Notes: generated from the sequence alone by a model not told the origin. DNA of 64,000 nt from Pseudomonas brenneri (GCF_007858285.1 NZ_VFIL01000004.1:458491-522490), one strand, 5' to 3'. Positions 1 through 10,122 are shown, counted from the first letter of the stretch. Numbers and translations are program-made.

Positions 1-1
1 C

Positions 2-1144
2 ATGCCCACCCGCAAGGGCTCGCGCACCTCATCCGCTGCCGGGCCGTGGGACGTGGACGCGCCTTTTTCGGCGTTAATGCGCAAGGCCGGCGCGGTGCTG
101 CTGGGCAAGACCACCACCCCGGAATTCGGCTGGAAAGGCGTGACCGACAACCCGCTGTACGGCATCACCCGCAACCCGTGGGACACACGCACCACGGCGG
201 GTGGTTCGTCCGGCGGCGCGGGCGCGGCGGCGGCGCTGAACCTTGGCGTGCTGCACCAGGGCAGCGATGCGGGCGGCTCGATCCGCATTCCCTGCGCGTT
301 TACCGGCACCTTCGGGATCAAGCCGACCTTCGGTTATGTACCGCAATGGCCGGCCAGTTCGATGACCATCCTCTCGCACCTGGGGCCGATGACCCGCACC
401 GTGGAAGATGCCGTGCTGATGCTGCAAACCGTGGCGCAACCGGATGCCAGGGACGGCCTGATCGGCGCACCACGCACCACGCCCTGGCTCACACCGGGCA
501 GTGATCTGAAAGGATTACGCATCGCCTACAGTCCGGACTTTGGCTATGTGAAGGTCGATCCGCAGGTGGCCAAAGTGGTCGCGCAAGCGGTCGCCGGCCT
601 GGTGCAACTGGGGGCACAGGTGGAACAGATCGACCCGGGTTTCAGCGATCCGCTGGAGGTGTTCAACACCTTGTGGTGTGCCGGCGCGGCACGCCTGACC
701 GGGCCACTGACCGGCGCCCAGTGCGCACTGCTCGACCCCGGCCTGCTGCGTATCGCGCAACTGGGCGAACGCCTCAGCCTGGGCGACTACAACGCGGCCC
801 TGGAAGCACGGGCAGCGCTGGTGGCACGCATGGCCGCCTTCCATGAGCACTACGACATACTGGTCTCGCCGATGTTGCCGATCACCGCATTTGACGCCGG
901 GCACAACGTGCCACCGGGCTCCGGTCTGGGTGAATGGATGGAGTGGACGCCGTTCAGCTACCCCTTCAACCTCACCCAGCAACCGGCGGCCTCGGTACCG
1001 TGCGGGCTAGCGGCCAATGGGCTGCCGGTGGGGTTGCATGTGGTCGGCGCGCGGTTTGCCGATGAGCAGGTGCTGCGGGTGTGCCAGGCCTATGCCCAGG
1101 CATTCCCGACCCAGCACTTGCAGGCGCCAAAAGACCTGGGTTGA
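2..1144 (+). CDS. Amidase signature family hydrolase (5' end cut off)
   Basis: Amidase-signature enzyme, hydrolysing a C-N amide bond of an unknown substrate in the cytoplasm. The signature block is visible: the glycine/serine loop GGSSGGAGAAAALN near residue 68 and GSDAGGSIRIP near residue 88, whose last Ser is the expected acyl-enzyme nucleophile. The N-terminal segment that carries the catalytic Lys (usually V-K-D) is missing, so the gene begins upstream of the window and the Met at position 2 is internal. The C-terminal part (FNLTQQPAASVPCG, GLPVGLHVVG) is intact and typical. A LysR regulator follows 93 bp downstream on the same strand and may control it. Family assignment is secure; the substrate cannot be told. 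Confidence 0.9.
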   Translation: MPTRKGSRTSSAAGPWDVDAPFSALMRKAGAVLLGKTTTPEFGWKGVTDNPLYGITRNPWDTRTTAGGSSGGAGAAAALNLGVLHQGSDAGGSIRIPCAFTGTFGIKPTFGYVPQWPASSMTILSHLGPMTRTVEDAVLMLQTVAQPDARDGLIGAPRTTPWLTPGSDLKGLRIAYSPDFGYVKVDPQVAKVVAQAVAGLVQLGAQVEQIDPGFSDPLEVFNTLWCAGAARLTGPLTGAQCALLDPGLLRIAQLGERLSLGDYNAALEARAALVARMAAFHEHYDILVSPMLPITAFDAGHNVPPGSGLGEWMEWTPFSYPFNLTQQPAASVPCGLAANGLPVGLHVVGARFADEQVLRVCQAYAQAFPTQHLQAPKDLG

Positions 1145-1237
1145 AACCCAGCCCAATGTGGGAACTGGCTTGCATTTCACACACCGATTTTCGATTGTCA
1201 CACTACAATGTCGGTCCTACTCACCCTCGGGACCGAC

Positions 1238-2101
1238 ATGGACATCGAACTGGCACGCACCTTCCTGGAAATCACCCGCTGCGGCAGCCTGGCCGCAGCC
1301 GCCGAGAAACTGCACGTCACCCAGACCGCCATTACCGCACGGGTGCAGAAGCTCGAAAGCCAGCTCGACAGCACGCTGTTTGTGCGCAACCGCGCCGGGG
1401 CGCGGCTGACCGCCGATGGTGAGGCGTTCGTGGTGTATGCCAATCAACTGGTGCAGACCTGGGAGGCCGCGCGCCGCGACCTGCCGCTGCCCGAGGGCTA
1501 TCGCAATGTGTTGCATATCGGCGGCGAAGTCAGCCTGTGCAACCCGCTGATGCTCGGTTGGGCCAAGGCCCTGCGCGAGCACATCCCCAGCCATGCCCTG
1601 CGCACCGAAGTGCGTGACGGTGAATACCTGTTGCGCCAGCTGGAGCTGGGCGTGCTGGACGCCGCGCTGGTGTTCCAGCCGCAGTACTGGCCGGGGCTGC
1701 AGGTAGAGCAGGTGCTGGAAGAAAAACTGATCCTGGTACGCCTGGCCGCCCGCCCCGATCCCTATGTGTATATCGACTGGGGCCCGGGCTTTCGCCAGCA
1801 ACATGACGCCGCCCTGCCCGACAAGGCCCGCGCCGCCGTGAATTTCAACCTCGGGCCGCTGGCCCTGCAGTACATACTGGAGAATGGTGGCAGCGGCTAT
1901 TTCCGCACACGGGTGGTGCAGAGCTACCTCGCCAGCGGTGTGATGGAGCGCGTGCCCAAGGCCCCGGAGTTCAGTTTCCCGACCTACCTGGTGTACTCGC
2001 GCGAACGTGATTCGGCGATCCTGCAGCAGGCTCTGGTGCTGCTGCGCGCAGTCGTCAAGGCCGAGAGCGATTGGTCTCAGCGCTGGGATCCGGTGCTTTG
2101 A
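1238..2101 (+). CDS. LysR-family transcriptional regulator
   Basis: DNA-binding regulator of about 287 aa. The N-terminal winged helix-turn-helix is clear (MDIELARTFLEITRCGSLAA, then KLHVTQTAITARVQKLE), followed by a substrate-binding-like effector domain. I chose the ATG that gives MDIELARTFL, the usual LysR opening, over an in-frame ATG at 1208 that adds ten untypical residues; neither has a strong Shine-Dalgarno sequence. It follows the amidase in the same direction, so that gene or the upstream operon is the likeliest target. The effector is unknown. Confidence 0.88.
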   Translation: MDIELARTFLEITRCGSLAAAAEKLHVTQTAITARVQKLESQLDSTLFVRNRAGARLTADGEAFVVYANQLVQTWEAARRDLPLPEGYRNVLHIGGEVSLCNPLMLGWAKALREHIPSHALRTEVRDGEYLLRQLELGVLDAALVFQPQYWPGLQVEQVLEEKLILVRLAARPDPYVYIDWGPGFRQQHDAALPDKARAAVNFNLGPLALQYILENGGSGYFRTRVVQSYLASGVMERVPKAPEFSFPTYLVYSRERDSAILQQALVLLRAVVKAESDWSQRWDPVL

Positions 2102-2151
2102 ACCGGTGCCCATGTTAGCCTCCTGATGTTTTCTCCTGGTCTCCCCTGTCG

Positions 2152-3156
2152 ATGAACAAGAAAAAATCCGTCACTATCAGCGACATCGCCAAACGGGTCG
2201 GCATGACCACCATCACGGTGTCCCGGGCGCTGAGCAAACCTGACCTGGTCAAACCCGCCACCCTGGCGCGGATCCTCGAAGTCGCGCGCGAGCTTGACTA
2301 CGTGCCCAACACCTTCGCCCGTGGGCTCAAGCGCAGCGAAAGCCTGATCATCGGGGTGATCACCGCCTCGGTGGACAACCCGTTCTACAGCGAGATGATC
2401 AAGGCGATTTCCCGCGAGGCAAAAAAGCACGGCTACACCATCATGCTGGTGGACACCGACGAGCTTGAAGAGCTGGAAAGCAAGGCTGTGGATACGCTGC
2501 TGGGCTACCGTGTGGCGGGGATTATCTTGTCACCGGTCTCCGACGAGCCCGACTACCAGCCCGATTACCTGGAACGCCTGGGCAATGGCAAGACCCCGGT
2601 AGTGCTGCTCGATCGCACGATCCACGACAGCCCGTTCAGCCGTGTGGTGCTGGACAATTACCACAGTGGAATCGAGGCAGCGCAGTACCTGTTGCGCCAG
2701 AACCCGGCGCTCAAGCGCTTGTTGGTGCTGACCGGGCCCGAGCATTCACGGATCACCGTGGAGCGCCTCAAGGGCCTGCGCGAAGTGCTGGTCAGCCACC
2801 CCCAGGTGCACGTCGAAGTGTGCGCCGGCGACTACACCCTGATGCCCTCCTACCTGCACACCCTCGACTACCTGGCCGCGCACACCGCACCGGATGCGAT
2901 CATGGGTTTCAACCAATTGATCACCCTCGGCGCCTTGCGCGCCTTGCGCATGCACAACATCCCCCACGACAGCCTGACCATCTGCGGCATCGACCGCCTG
3001 CCCTTCGCCGATATCTTCGGCGTGCCGATTGCCTGCGTGGCCCACGATGCTTCGCTGGCCGGCAGCAGTGCGGTGCGCCTGCTGCTCGACCGCCTGCAAG
3101 ACCCGTACAAACCCCGAGACAAGGTGGTGATTGCCGGCACTCTGGAGAACGGCTAG
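2152..3156 (+). CDS. LacI-family transcriptional regulator
   Basis: Repressor-type regulator of 334 aa. A LacI helix-turn-helix lies at residues 5-30 (VTISDIAKRVGMTTITVSRA), then a hinge helix region and a periplasmic-binding-protein-like effector domain (SLIIGVITASVDNPFYSEMI). It lies convergent to the polyol operon: its TAG stop overlaps that of the SDR gene by sharing CTAG. The only strong LacI-type palindrome found in the island is at 10123-10142, in front of the operon's binding-protein gene, so this protein is the natural candidate to bind it. The inducer is probably the imported sugar alcohol or a derivative (inference). Confidence 0.9.
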   Translation: MNKKKSVTISDIAKRVGMTTITVSRALSKPDLVKPATLARILEVARELDYVPNTFARGLKRSESLIIGVITASVDNPFYSEMIKAISREAKKHGYTIMLVDTDELEELESKAVDTLLGYRVAGIILSPVSDEPDYQPDYLERLGNGKTPVVLLDRTIHDSPFSRVVLDNYHSGIEAAQYLLRQNPALKRLLVLTGPEHSRITVERLKGLREVLVSHPQVHVEVCAGDYTLMPSYLHTLDYLAAHTAPDAIMGFNQLITLGALRALRMHNIPHDSLTICGIDRLPFADIFGVPIACVAHDASLAGSSAVRLLLDRLQDPYKPRDKVVIAGTLENG

Positions 3157-3878
3157 CGGCTGGTGTAGCCACCATCGATTGGCAGGCTGACACCGCTGAT
3201 CATGCTCGCCGCCGCGCTCAACAGAAACAGCACCGGCAACGCCACTTCGTGCGGCTGGGCGAAACGTCCCAAGGGTATCGCCGCCAGCGCCGGGTCGCGC
3301 TTGGCCGGATCGGACCAGGCCTGTTGCGCCATAGGTGTCAGGGTCACGGTGGGGTTGACGCTGTTGACCCGGATCCCGAAGCGCCCCCATTCGGCACATT
3401 GCACGCGAGTGATCGCATCCAGGGCAGCCTTGGACGCGCAATAGCCGAGGTGATCGTCCAGCGCCACCAGTGAAGCCTGACTGGAGACGTTGACGATGCT
3501 GCCGGCAATCTGCGCTGCGATCATTGCCGCCGCGACCCGACTGGCCACTTGCGCAGCGGCGCGCGCATTGACGTTCATCACCTGATCGAAGGCCGCGCTG
3601 CTGATAGCCGCTGCTGGTTCCAGGCGCGAGATACCGGCGCAGTTGACCAGGCCGTGCATGGCCGGCAAATCCTTGAGGGCCAAATCCAGGACCGCGCTGT
3701 TGGCGATATCCAGGCACAGGGTTTCGCAACCCAATTGCGCGAGGGCGTTGGCGTCACGGCCGATGGCGAAGACCTGGGCCCCGCTGGCGATCAGTTGCAC
3801 GGCGATTTCCCGGCCAATGCCACTGGTGGCGCCGGTGACGAGGATGCGTTGGTCGGTGAAGTCGAAGGTGGTGGTCAT
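3153..3878 (-). CDS. SDR-family NAD(P)-dependent polyol/sugar dehydrogenase
   Basis: Short-chain dehydrogenase of 241 aa and last gene of the polyol operon. The Rossmann motif GATSGIG is at residues 16-22, NCAG near 79-82 and the catalytic Y-x-x-x-K at Tyr146/Lys150 (YCASK). I chose the ATG at 3878, preceded by GGGA, rather than the one seven codons upstream. In comparable tetritol/pentitol operons an SDR of this size oxidises a polyol or ketose, and D-threitol dehydrogenases are of this type; that role here is inference from context. Between this gene and the kinase lies a single REP hairpin at 3908-3939. Confidence 0.88.
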   Translation of the reverse strand: MTTTFDFTDQRILVTGATSGIGREIAVQLIASGAQVFAIGRDANALAQLGCETLCLDIANSAVLDLALKDLPAMHGLVNCAGISRLEPAAAISSAAFDQVMNVNARAAAQVASRVAAAMIAAQIAGSIVNVSSQASLVALDDHLGYCASKAALDAITRVQCAEWGRFGIRVNSVNPTVTLTPMAQQAWSDPAKRDPALAAIPLGRFAQPHEVALPVLFLLSAAASMISGVSLPIDGGYTSR

Positions 3879-3907
3879 GAATGAATATCCCAAAAACAAT
3901 GAAGATC

Positions 3908-3939
3908 AATGTGGGAGCTGGCTTGCCTGCTCCCACATT
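3908..3939. repeat. REP hairpin between SDR and kinase genes
   Basis: Palindrome AATGTGGGAG...CTCCCACATT enclosing CTGGCTTGCC, the single-REP form common in fluorescens-group pseudomonads. It sits in the 76-bp gap between the FGGY kinase and the SDR gene, inside the putative operon, where it could act as an mRNA 3' stabiliser or processing point. Confidence 0.75.
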
Positions 3940-3954
3940 TTGGTCCGTGTGCAC

Positions 3955-5493
3955 TTAGTGGCTTTGCAAACTGTGCATGACGGGTTTCAGCGCGGGATAG
4001 AGCTGCAAGTAGTCGGCAAACGCCCGGTCATAGACCTGCACATGCTCAGCCTTGGGCTCAGCTCGCAGCTCCAGTTGTACCCAGCCCTTTTCCATCTGCG
4101 CCGTGTCCACCAACCCCACCGTATGCGCAGCCAGCAACGCCGCCCCCAGCGCTGCTTCCACTTCCTGGACAATCGTGTACACCGGGTAGCGGGTAACATC
4201 CGCAATAATCTGCATCCACAAATCCGAATGGCTCGCCCCGCCCACCACGATCAACCGCGGGTCCAGTGAATGCGCGCCCTGCGTGCCCGCCTCGATGTTG
4301 TGCCGCAGGGCAAACGTCACTCCTTCCAACACCGCGCGATACAGGTGAATACGGCTGTGATACAGGTTCAGGCCGACAAAACTGCCACTGGCACGGTCAT
4401 CCCATACCGGACTGCGTTCGCCCATCAGGTACGGCAGGAACAGCAGCCCTTCACTGCCGGCCGGAATCTTCGCCGCGCTCTGCTCCAGCAACCACAGGCT
4501 ATCCTGGCCGGTGTCCCGGGCCTGCTGCTCCTCGGCCTGGCAGAACTGCTCGCGAAACCAGCTCACCGAGGCCCCGGCGGTAATCGTCCCGCCAAAGATG
4601 TACAGGTCCTGCTGGCCGTTGTAGACATGGGGCATGCTCACCAGACCGTGATGAGCATCGACCTGTTGGTTGAGATAGCCCCAGCACATGCTGGTGCCGA
4701 TCATCGCCACGTGGTTGCCCGGCCGGGTAACACCGGCCGCCAGGGTGGCCATGGCCGCGTCGACACCACCGGCGAGGATCGGCATGCCCACCGGCAAGCC
4801 CAGGCGCCGGGCCCATTCAGGCAGCAGGCCACCCACCACTTCGCCGGAGTACAGCAAGCGCTCGGGCATCATCGCCAACGGGATATCCAGCGCCGCCAGC
4901 ATCTCGGCGGACCAGCTCCGCGCGGCCACATCGTAGACGCCACCGATATTGCCCGCGCTGCTGTGATCCACCGCCACCTCACCGGTCAGGCAGTAGTTGA
5001 TATAACTGTTGGGCGGTAGCAAATAGCGTGTGCTGGCCCAGACCTCAGGTTGGTGCTGCTTGAGCCAGAGCATCTTGGTAAAGCCGTAGTAGCTGTCCAG
5101 CGAATTGCCGGTAACCTCGAACAGACGCTGCTGGTCGACATGCTCACGCACCCAGGCCACCTGCTCGCCGGCACGCCGATCCATCCAGATCAGGCACGGA
5201 TGCAGCGGCTTGATAGCGGCATTCACGGCAATTCCCGAGCCGCCGTAAAGGCTGCTGATACACAACGCCTTGACCGCATCCGTTGGCACACCGGCCTTGG
5301 CCATGCACTGGTTGACGCAACTTTCGACCGCATCCAGCCAGACCTGCGGCCACTGTTCGGCCCAGCGTACTTTCGGGGTATCCACACGATAACCCTGGCT
5401 GTGCTGGGCGATGATCCGGCCCTCGCCATCCACCAGCAACGCCTTGGTGCTTTGCGTGCCGATGTCCACACCCATGACGTAGTTCATCGTCAC
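3955..5493 (-). CDS. FGGY-family carbohydrate kinase
   Basis: Sugar kinase of about 512 aa, phosphorylating a ketose or polyol-derived sugar with ATP. The N-terminal actin-fold phosphate loop GVDIGTQSTKALLVDGEGRI and the C-terminal FGGY ATP-site motif VVGGASHSDLWMQIIADV are both visible; xylulokinase/erythrulose-kinase-like proteins share this layout. The GTG at 5493 overlaps the TGA of the upstream dehydrogenase gene (GTGA), implying translational coupling; an ATG at 5487 is an alternative. With the zinc dehydrogenase upstream it forms an oxidise-then-phosphorylate pair. Exact substrate unknown; tetrulose or xylulose are the obvious candidates. Confidence 0.9.
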   Translation of the reverse strand: MTMNYVMGVDIGTQSTKALLVDGEGRIIAQHSQGYRVDTPKVRWAEQWPQVWLDAVESCVNQCMAKAGVPTDAVKALCISSLYGGSGIAVNAAIKPLHPCLIWMDRRAGEQVAWVREHVDQQRLFEVTGNSLDSYYGFTKMLWLKQHQPEVWASTRYLLPPNSYINYCLTGEVAVDHSSAGNIGGVYDVAARSWSAEMLAALDIPLAMMPERLLYSGEVVGGLLPEWARRLGLPVGMPILAGGVDAAMATLAAGVTRPGNHVAMIGTSMCWGYLNQQVDAHHGLVSMPHVYNGQQDLYIFGGTITAGASVSWFREQFCQAEEQQARDTGQDSLWLLEQSAAKIPAGSEGLLFLPYLMGERSPVWDDRASGSFVGLNLYHSRIHLYRAVLEGVTFALRHNIEAGTQGAHSLDPRLIVVGGASHSDLWMQIIADVTRYPVYTIVQEVEAALGAALLAAHTVGLVDTAQMEKGWVQLELRAEPKAEHVQVYDRAFADYLQLYPALKPVMHSLQSH

Positions 5494-6569
5494 GGCGCCG
5501 GTTTCAACAGGACTTTGATCGACTTCACCGAGTTGGCCAGGTCGAACGCTTCGGCCCAGTTATCCAGTGGAAAGTCATGGGTGACGATGCCCTTGGACGT
5601 CACCAGGCCACGCTCGAACAGGTCGATAGCCACCGGATAGCAATAGGGGCCCAGGTGCGCACCGCGTACGTCCAGCTCCTTGCGGTCGCCGATGATCGAC
5701 CAGTCGGCGCTGGTCTCGGCACCGAACACGCTGAACTCGACAAAGCGCCCCAGTTTGCGGATCAGTTCCAGGCCCTGGGTCACACCGGCCGGCACCCCAG
5801 TGGTCTCGATGTACACGTCGCACCCGTAGTTGTCGGTCAGGCCATTGATGATCTCGCGGGCGTTGTCGCGGGACGGGTTGATCACCACATCGGCGCCGTA
5901 TTTTTTCGCCAGTTCCAGGCGTTCGTCGACCATGTCGATGACCACCAGTTTTTTCGGGGTTTTCAGTGCCGCCACCTGGACCATGCACAGGCCCAGGGTA
6001 CCGGCACCGGCAATCACCACCACGTCATCAAGTTGCAGGTCACCACGGTTGACGGTATGGATCGCGCAAGCCATCGGCTCGATCAACGCCGAATCTTCAA
6101 GGGACACCGACTCGGGAATCTTGTGCACGATGGCTGTCTTGGGGATACGCATGTACTGGGCCATGCCGCCTTCGGCCACTTCGCGCTGGAAGCCAAAGAT
6201 ATTGTGCACCTCGCACATCCAGTACTTGCCGGACTTGCAGAAGCGGCATTTGCCGCAAGGCACGATCTGCTCGGCGATTACCTTGTCGCCAACCTTGACC
6301 TCAAAGTGCTCCTCGGCGCCCTCGCCGACTTGTTCCACATAGCCAAAGAACTCATGCCCCGGCACTACCGGCGCCTTGACCCACGGGTTGTCGCCGCCCC
6401 AGAACATCGCCGCGCCCGAGTGGCATTTGCAGTCACTGGCGCAGATCCCGCAGGCGGCAATGCGGATCACCAATTCATTGGGCCGCGCCTGGGGTTTGCC
6501 GATGCGCTCCAGGCGATAGTCTTTCGGGCCGTGGCAGACGACGGCTTGCATTTGGGTGTGCTTATCCAT
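5490..6569 (-). CDS. Zinc-dependent alcohol dehydrogenase, erythritol/L-threitol dehydrogenase-like
   Basis: Medium-chain zinc dehydrogenase of 359 aa. Expected catalytic zinc ligands are Cys43, His72 and Glu73; structural zinc cysteines are 105, 108, 111 and 119; the NAD loop is GAGTLG. From memory it closely resembles the mycobacterial erythritol/L-threitol dehydrogenase (EltD): MQAVVCHGP, GICASDCKCHSGAAMFWG and GAHLGPYCYP are shared in kind. I chose the ATG at 6569, preceded by AAAGGTCAG; an upstream in-frame Met adds 15 unlikely residues. It sits between the ABC permease and the FGGY kinase, and the stop overlaps the kinase start. The likely reaction is polyol to ketose with NAD+. Confidence 0.88.
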   Translation of the reverse strand: MDKHTQMQAVVCHGPKDYRLERIGKPQARPNELVIRIAACGICASDCKCHSGAAMFWGGDNPWVKAPVVPGHEFFGYVEQVGEGAEEHFEVKVGDKVIAEQIVPCGKCRFCKSGKYWMCEVHNIFGFQREVAEGGMAQYMRIPKTAIVHKIPESVSLEDSALIEPMACAIHTVNRGDLQLDDVVVIAGAGTLGLCMVQVAALKTPKKLVVIDMVDERLELAKKYGADVVINPSRDNAREIINGLTDNYGCDVYIETTGVPAGVTQGLELIRKLGRFVEFSVFGAETSADWSIIGDRKELDVRGAHLGPYCYPVAIDLFERGLVTSKGIVTHDFPLDNWAEAFDLANSVKSIKVLLKPAP

Positions 6570-6642
6570 GGTGTACTGACCTTTATTGAAGATGAGAGAG
6601 CCCGTCGCGGCCACGGCGGCCGAGTTGCGGTGATGCGTTTTT

Positions 6643-7617
6643 TTACTTGTGGCGCTGGCGGCTGATAAAGATCGCCAGCAAAATAATTGCGCCCTTGATC
6701 ACGCTCTGCACATAGGGCGAGACCCCGAGCATGTTCAGGCCGTTGTTCAAGACCCCCAGCAGCATGGCGCCGAGCAAGGTGCCGACAATCACCCCGCGCC
6801 CACCGGCAATCGAGGCGCCGCCCAGGACCACGGCGGCAATCGCATCCAGTTCGAAACCGATGCCTGCGTTGGGCTGGCCACTCATCAGGCGCGAGGTCAG
6901 CACCAGTCCGGCAATCGCTGCGGTCAAACCGCTGAGGCCGTATACCAGCAATTTGAAACGCGCCGCCCGCACCCCGGACAAACGCACGGCCTCTTCATTG
7001 CCGCCAATCGCGTAGATATAACGGCCGATGCGCGTGTGTTGCAGCAGCACATAAGCCACGAGATAGGTAACCAGCATGATCAGGATCGGCACCTGGATAC
7101 CGAACAGGCTTTCGCGGCCAAAGAAGCCGAACCACTCCGGCAACCCGGAAATCGGATAGCCGTCGGTGTACATCAGTCCAAAGCCACGGGCGATGCCCAT
7201 GGTCGCCAGGGTGACAATGATCGGAGGCATATGCAGGTAGGCCACGAACAGACCGTTGCCGACACCAAACGCCACGCCGATCAGCAGCCCGGCGCCAATG
7301 GCCAGGCCGGGCGGCAGGCCCGCGACCATCAGGCCGGCGGTCAACGTGCCGGACAAGGCCATCACCGGCCCCACCGACAAATCGATGCCGCCCGTGAGGA
7401 TCACGCAGGTCATGCCCACCGCGATGATCGCGTTGATCGACACCTGGCGCGCAATGTTCGACAGGTTGCTGGCAGTGAGGAAGTTGTCGCTGGCCACGAT
7501 CATCACGGCCGTGACCACCAATAGCCCGATAAACGGATAAAACGCTGGCGAGCGCACCAGCCGCGCCAGGTTCAGGCGCAGCCAGCCGGTCTCGGCGCGG
7601 TTAATGGACGTATTCAC
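6643..7617 (-). CDS. Ribose/sugar-type ABC transporter permease (RbsC family)
   Basis: Inner-membrane permease of about 324 aa with eight to ten hydrophobic segments and the family hallmarks ([16 protein letters not shown] near residue 75; [19 protein letters not shown]). It forms the channel of the polyol importer with the ATPase and binding protein encoded just upstream. The longest reading frame starts at an ATG at 7635, but a GTG at 7617 is preceded by AGGGGG at five-base spacing, a far better ribosome-binding site, so I prefer GTG; it overlaps the ATPase 3' end by 17 bp. Confidence 0.92.
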   Translation of the reverse strand: MNTSINRAETGWLRLNLARLVRSPAFYPFIGLLVVTAVMIVASDNFLTASNLSNIARQVSINAIIAVGMTCVILTGGIDLSVGPVMALSGTLTAGLMVAGLPPGLAIGAGLLIGVAFGVGNGLFVAYLHMPPIIVTLATMGIARGFGLMYTDGYPISGLPEWFGFFGRESLFGIQVPILIMLVTYLVAYVLLQHTRIGRYIYAIGGNEEAVRLSGVRAARFKLLVYGLSGLTAAIAGLVLTSRLMSGQPNAGIGFELDAIAAVVLGGASIAGGRGVIVGTLLGAMLLGVLNNGLNMLGVSPYVQSVIKGAIILLAIFISRQRHK

Positions 7618-9109
7618 TTGAGCCCCCTGTTGCATGGCGCATGACCTCTTGTGGGTTGACGGCGGACGCTTCCAGTACCTTGACGATGGCGCCCTTGTGG
7701 AACACGGCGACGCGGTCGCACATGCCGATGATTTCCGGCAGCTCCGAGGAAATCATGATGATTGCGTAGCCTTGCTCGGTGAGCTTGCGCATCAGCGCGT
7801 AGATCTGTGCCTTGGCGCCGACGTCAATGCCACGGGTGGGTTCGTCGAACACCAGCACGTCGCAGTGATGGTTGATCCAGCGCGCAATCACCACTTTCTG
7901 CTGGTTGCCGCCACTGAGGTTGAACACCCGGCTTTCGCCGCTCGGCGCCTTGATCGATAGCTGTCGCATCAGTTCATCGACACTGGCGCACTCCTTGGTC
8001 TTGTCGATCAGGCCGCTGGCGCCCTGGTACTTGCGCAGGTTGTTGATCGAGATGTTTTCGCGAATGCTGAAATCGGTGATCAGGCCTTCGCTCTTACGGC
8101 TTTCCGGTAGCAGGCCGATGCCCTGGGCCAAGGCTTGGGCCGGGTCGTCGAGGCTGACTTTTACCCCGCGTAGCCACACATCCTTGGTCACTGACGGCAG
8201 TGCGCCCATCATGCCCAGGGCCAATTCGGTGCGGCCCGAACCGACCAACCCGGCAAAGCCGAGGATCTCGCCCTGATGCAGTTGGAACTGGTTGTGCGGA
8301 CCATTGCGCTTGAGCTGGATGTCCTTGACCTCCAGCAGCAGCGGCCCGCGCTCGGCTGTAGGCTTGGCTGGGAAACTGCACTCCAGGCGCCGGCCGACCA
8401 TCATTTCTACCAGGCGGTCGATATCACTGTCGGCCACATCGGTGACCCCGGCATTGCCGCCGTCGCGCAGCACGCTGATGCGGTCGCAGACCTGGAAAAT
8501 CTCCTCCAGGTGATGGGAGATAAATATCACTGCCACGCCCTGGCGCTTGAGTTCACGCATGATGTCGAACAGCAGTTCGGCCTCGCTCGGCGTAAGGGTG
8601 GCGGTGGGCTCATCGAGTACCAGCAGCCGCGCGTCCAGGGCCAGGGCCTTGGCGATTTCGACAAACTGTTGCTCGGCCACGCTCAGGTGCTTCACCGGGC
8701 ATTGCAGGTCGATGCTCACCCCCAGGCGCTGGAACAACGCCTGGGACGCTTGATGCATGTCGCGCTTGCGCAGCAGGCCGAAGCGGTTGTTCAGCTCGTG
8801 GCCGAGGAAGATGTTTTCCACCGCCGTGAGGTAGGGAATCAGGCTGAACTCCTGGAACACAATGCCGATGCCAGCGGCGATCGCATCGCGGTACGTGGCG
8901 AACTGCTGCGCCTGGCCGTCAATCAGGATGCGCCCTTCGTCCTGGTGCTCGACTCCGCCGAGGATTTTCATCAGGGTCGATTTACCCGCGCCATTTTCCC
9001 CGAGCAAGGCGTGAATCTCACCGCGCTCCACTTGCAGGTTGATGGACTTGAGGGCTTGCACCCCCGGGTAGCGCTTACAGATATTTTCCAGTTGCAAAAG
9101 ACTGCTCAT
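7601..9109 (-). CDS. Ribose/sugar-type ABC transporter ATP-binding protein (RbsA family, two ABC domains)
   Basis: Double-domain ATPase of 502 aa. Domain 1 has Walker [10 protein letters not shown] (about residues 37-45), the signature LSVAEQQ and Walker [10 protein letters not shown]. Domain 2 has a degenerate P-loop (GLVGSGRTE) but an intact LSGGNQQKV signature and [14 protein letters not shown]. That asymmetry is normal for sugar importers such as RbsA/XylG. GAGAGG precedes the start. It powers uptake by the permease overlapping its 3' end. Confidence 0.94.
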   Translation of the reverse strand: MSSLLQLENICKRYPGVQALKSINLQVERGEIHALLGENGAGKSTLMKILGGVEHQDEGRILIDGQAQQFATYRDAIAAGIGIVFQEFSLIPYLTAVENIFLGHELNNRFGLLRKRDMHQASQALFQRLGVSIDLQCPVKHLSVAEQQFVEIAKALALDARLLVLDEPTATLTPSEAELLFDIMRELKRQGVAVIFISHHLEEIFQVCDRISVLRDGGNAGVTDVADSDIDRLVEMMVGRRLECSFPAKPTAERGPLLLEVKDIQLKRNGPHNQFQLHQGEILGFAGLVGSGRTELALGMMGALPSVTKDVWLRGVKVSLDDPAQALAQGIGLLPESRKSEGLITDFSIRENISINNLRKYQGASGLIDKTKECASVDELMRQLSIKAPSGESRVFNLSGGNQQKVVIARWINHHCDVLVFDEPTRGIDVGAKAQIYALMRKLTEQGYAIIMISSELPEIIGMCDRVAVFHKGAIVKVLEASAVNPQEVMRHATGGSSEYVH

Positions 9110-9172
9110 ACCGCCGACCTCTCGTTCAGAAGGATGCCCGATGCCCCACCATTGACGTGGGGCACGGACGGT

Positions 9173-10087
9173 TTACCAGCTGAAGTCCTTGGCCTTGGCC
9201 TGATCGATCAGGGCAATATCCACCGGGATGGTGGCCGGCACTTGCGAGCCCCACTTCTTGGCCAGGGCGATGCCCAGGGCCAGGCGGATCTGGTCGCGTG
9301 GGTACTGCGCCGACGTGGCAATGAACTTGCTGCCAGGCTTGAGGATGGCCTTGATCGCTTCCGGCGCACCATCGACGCTGACCAGCTTGACGTCCATGCC
9401 GCTGGCCTCGATGGCCGACAGTGCGCCGAGGGAGCCGTTGTCATTGACGCTGAAAATGCCCTTGAGCGTGGGTTGGGCCTGGAGCATGTTTTCGGTCACG
9501 GTCAGCGCCTGGTCACGCTCCTGCTTGCCGTTCTGGATACTCACGATCTTGATCTCCGGGTGCTTGGCCACCGCCTCCTTGCAACCGCGCACCCGCTCCA
9601 GGATCGGCACCACGGCGATGCCGTCGAGGATTGCGATATTGCCTTTGTCACCGATGTTTTTGGCCAGGTATTCACAGGCCTGGAAGCCGGCATCGAAGTT
9701 CTTTGAGCCAACAAAGGAGTCCAACGGACCATCGGCCTGGGCATCGACTGCGACCACCACCACACCAGCGGCATGGGCCGATTTGACGGCGGACTGCACG
9801 CCCACCGAGTCCGTGGGGTTGATCAGCAGGATATCGATACCTTTTTGCAGCATGTCCTCGACGTCACTGACCTGTTTGGACACGTCGTGGCGGGCATCGG
9901 TGATGATCAGTTGTGCACCAATAGTCGCTGCCGCTTCTTGCAGGGCGTCTTTCATGGTGACGAAGTAAGGGTTGTTGATTTCCTGGAAGGATGCGCCGAT
10001 ACGCAGAGGCGCAGGCTGGGTGTCGGCCAGGGCGACGGTGGAGATGCTTAGAGCCAACAAACACAGGGTTTTCGGAAGCATTTTCAT
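9173..10087 (-). CDS. Periplasmic sugar/polyol-binding protein (RbsB-like)
   Basis: Substrate-binding protein of 304 aa, first gene of the polyol operon. The Sec signal peptide is residues 1-21 (MKMLPKTLCLLALSISTVALA, cleaved before DTQ); the mature part is a type-I periplasmic binding fold (RIGASFQEINNPYFVTMKDA, GIDILLINPTDSVGVQSAVK, FVGSKNFDAGFQACEYLA). This is the group that binds pentoses, ribose, xylitol and tetritols. A LacI-type operator lies 36 bp upstream of the ATG, suggesting ligand-inducible expression of the whole operon. Confidence 0.93.
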   Translation of the reverse strand: MKMLPKTLCLLALSISTVALADTQPAPLRIGASFQEINNPYFVTMKDALQEAAATIGAQLIITDARHDVSKQVSDVEDMLQKGIDILLINPTDSVGVQSAVKSAHAAGVVVVAVDAQADGPLDSFVGSKNFDAGFQACEYLAKNIGDKGNIAILDGIAVVPILERVRGCKEAVAKHPEIKIVSIQNGKQERDQALTVTENMLQAQPTLKGIFSVNDNGSLGALSAIEASGMDVKLVSVDGAPEAIKAILKPGSKFIATSAQYPRDQIRLALGIALAKKWGSQVPATIPVDIALIDQAKAKDFSW

Positions 10088-10122
10088 GGCGTGGATCTCT
10101 GTTTTGTTTTTATTTTTAGAGC

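Noticed and set aside
1150..1185. GTGGGAACTGGCTTGCATTT as a REP element
   Set aside because: Only the left arm resembles a REP; no matching right arm follows, so it is at most a degraded remnant.
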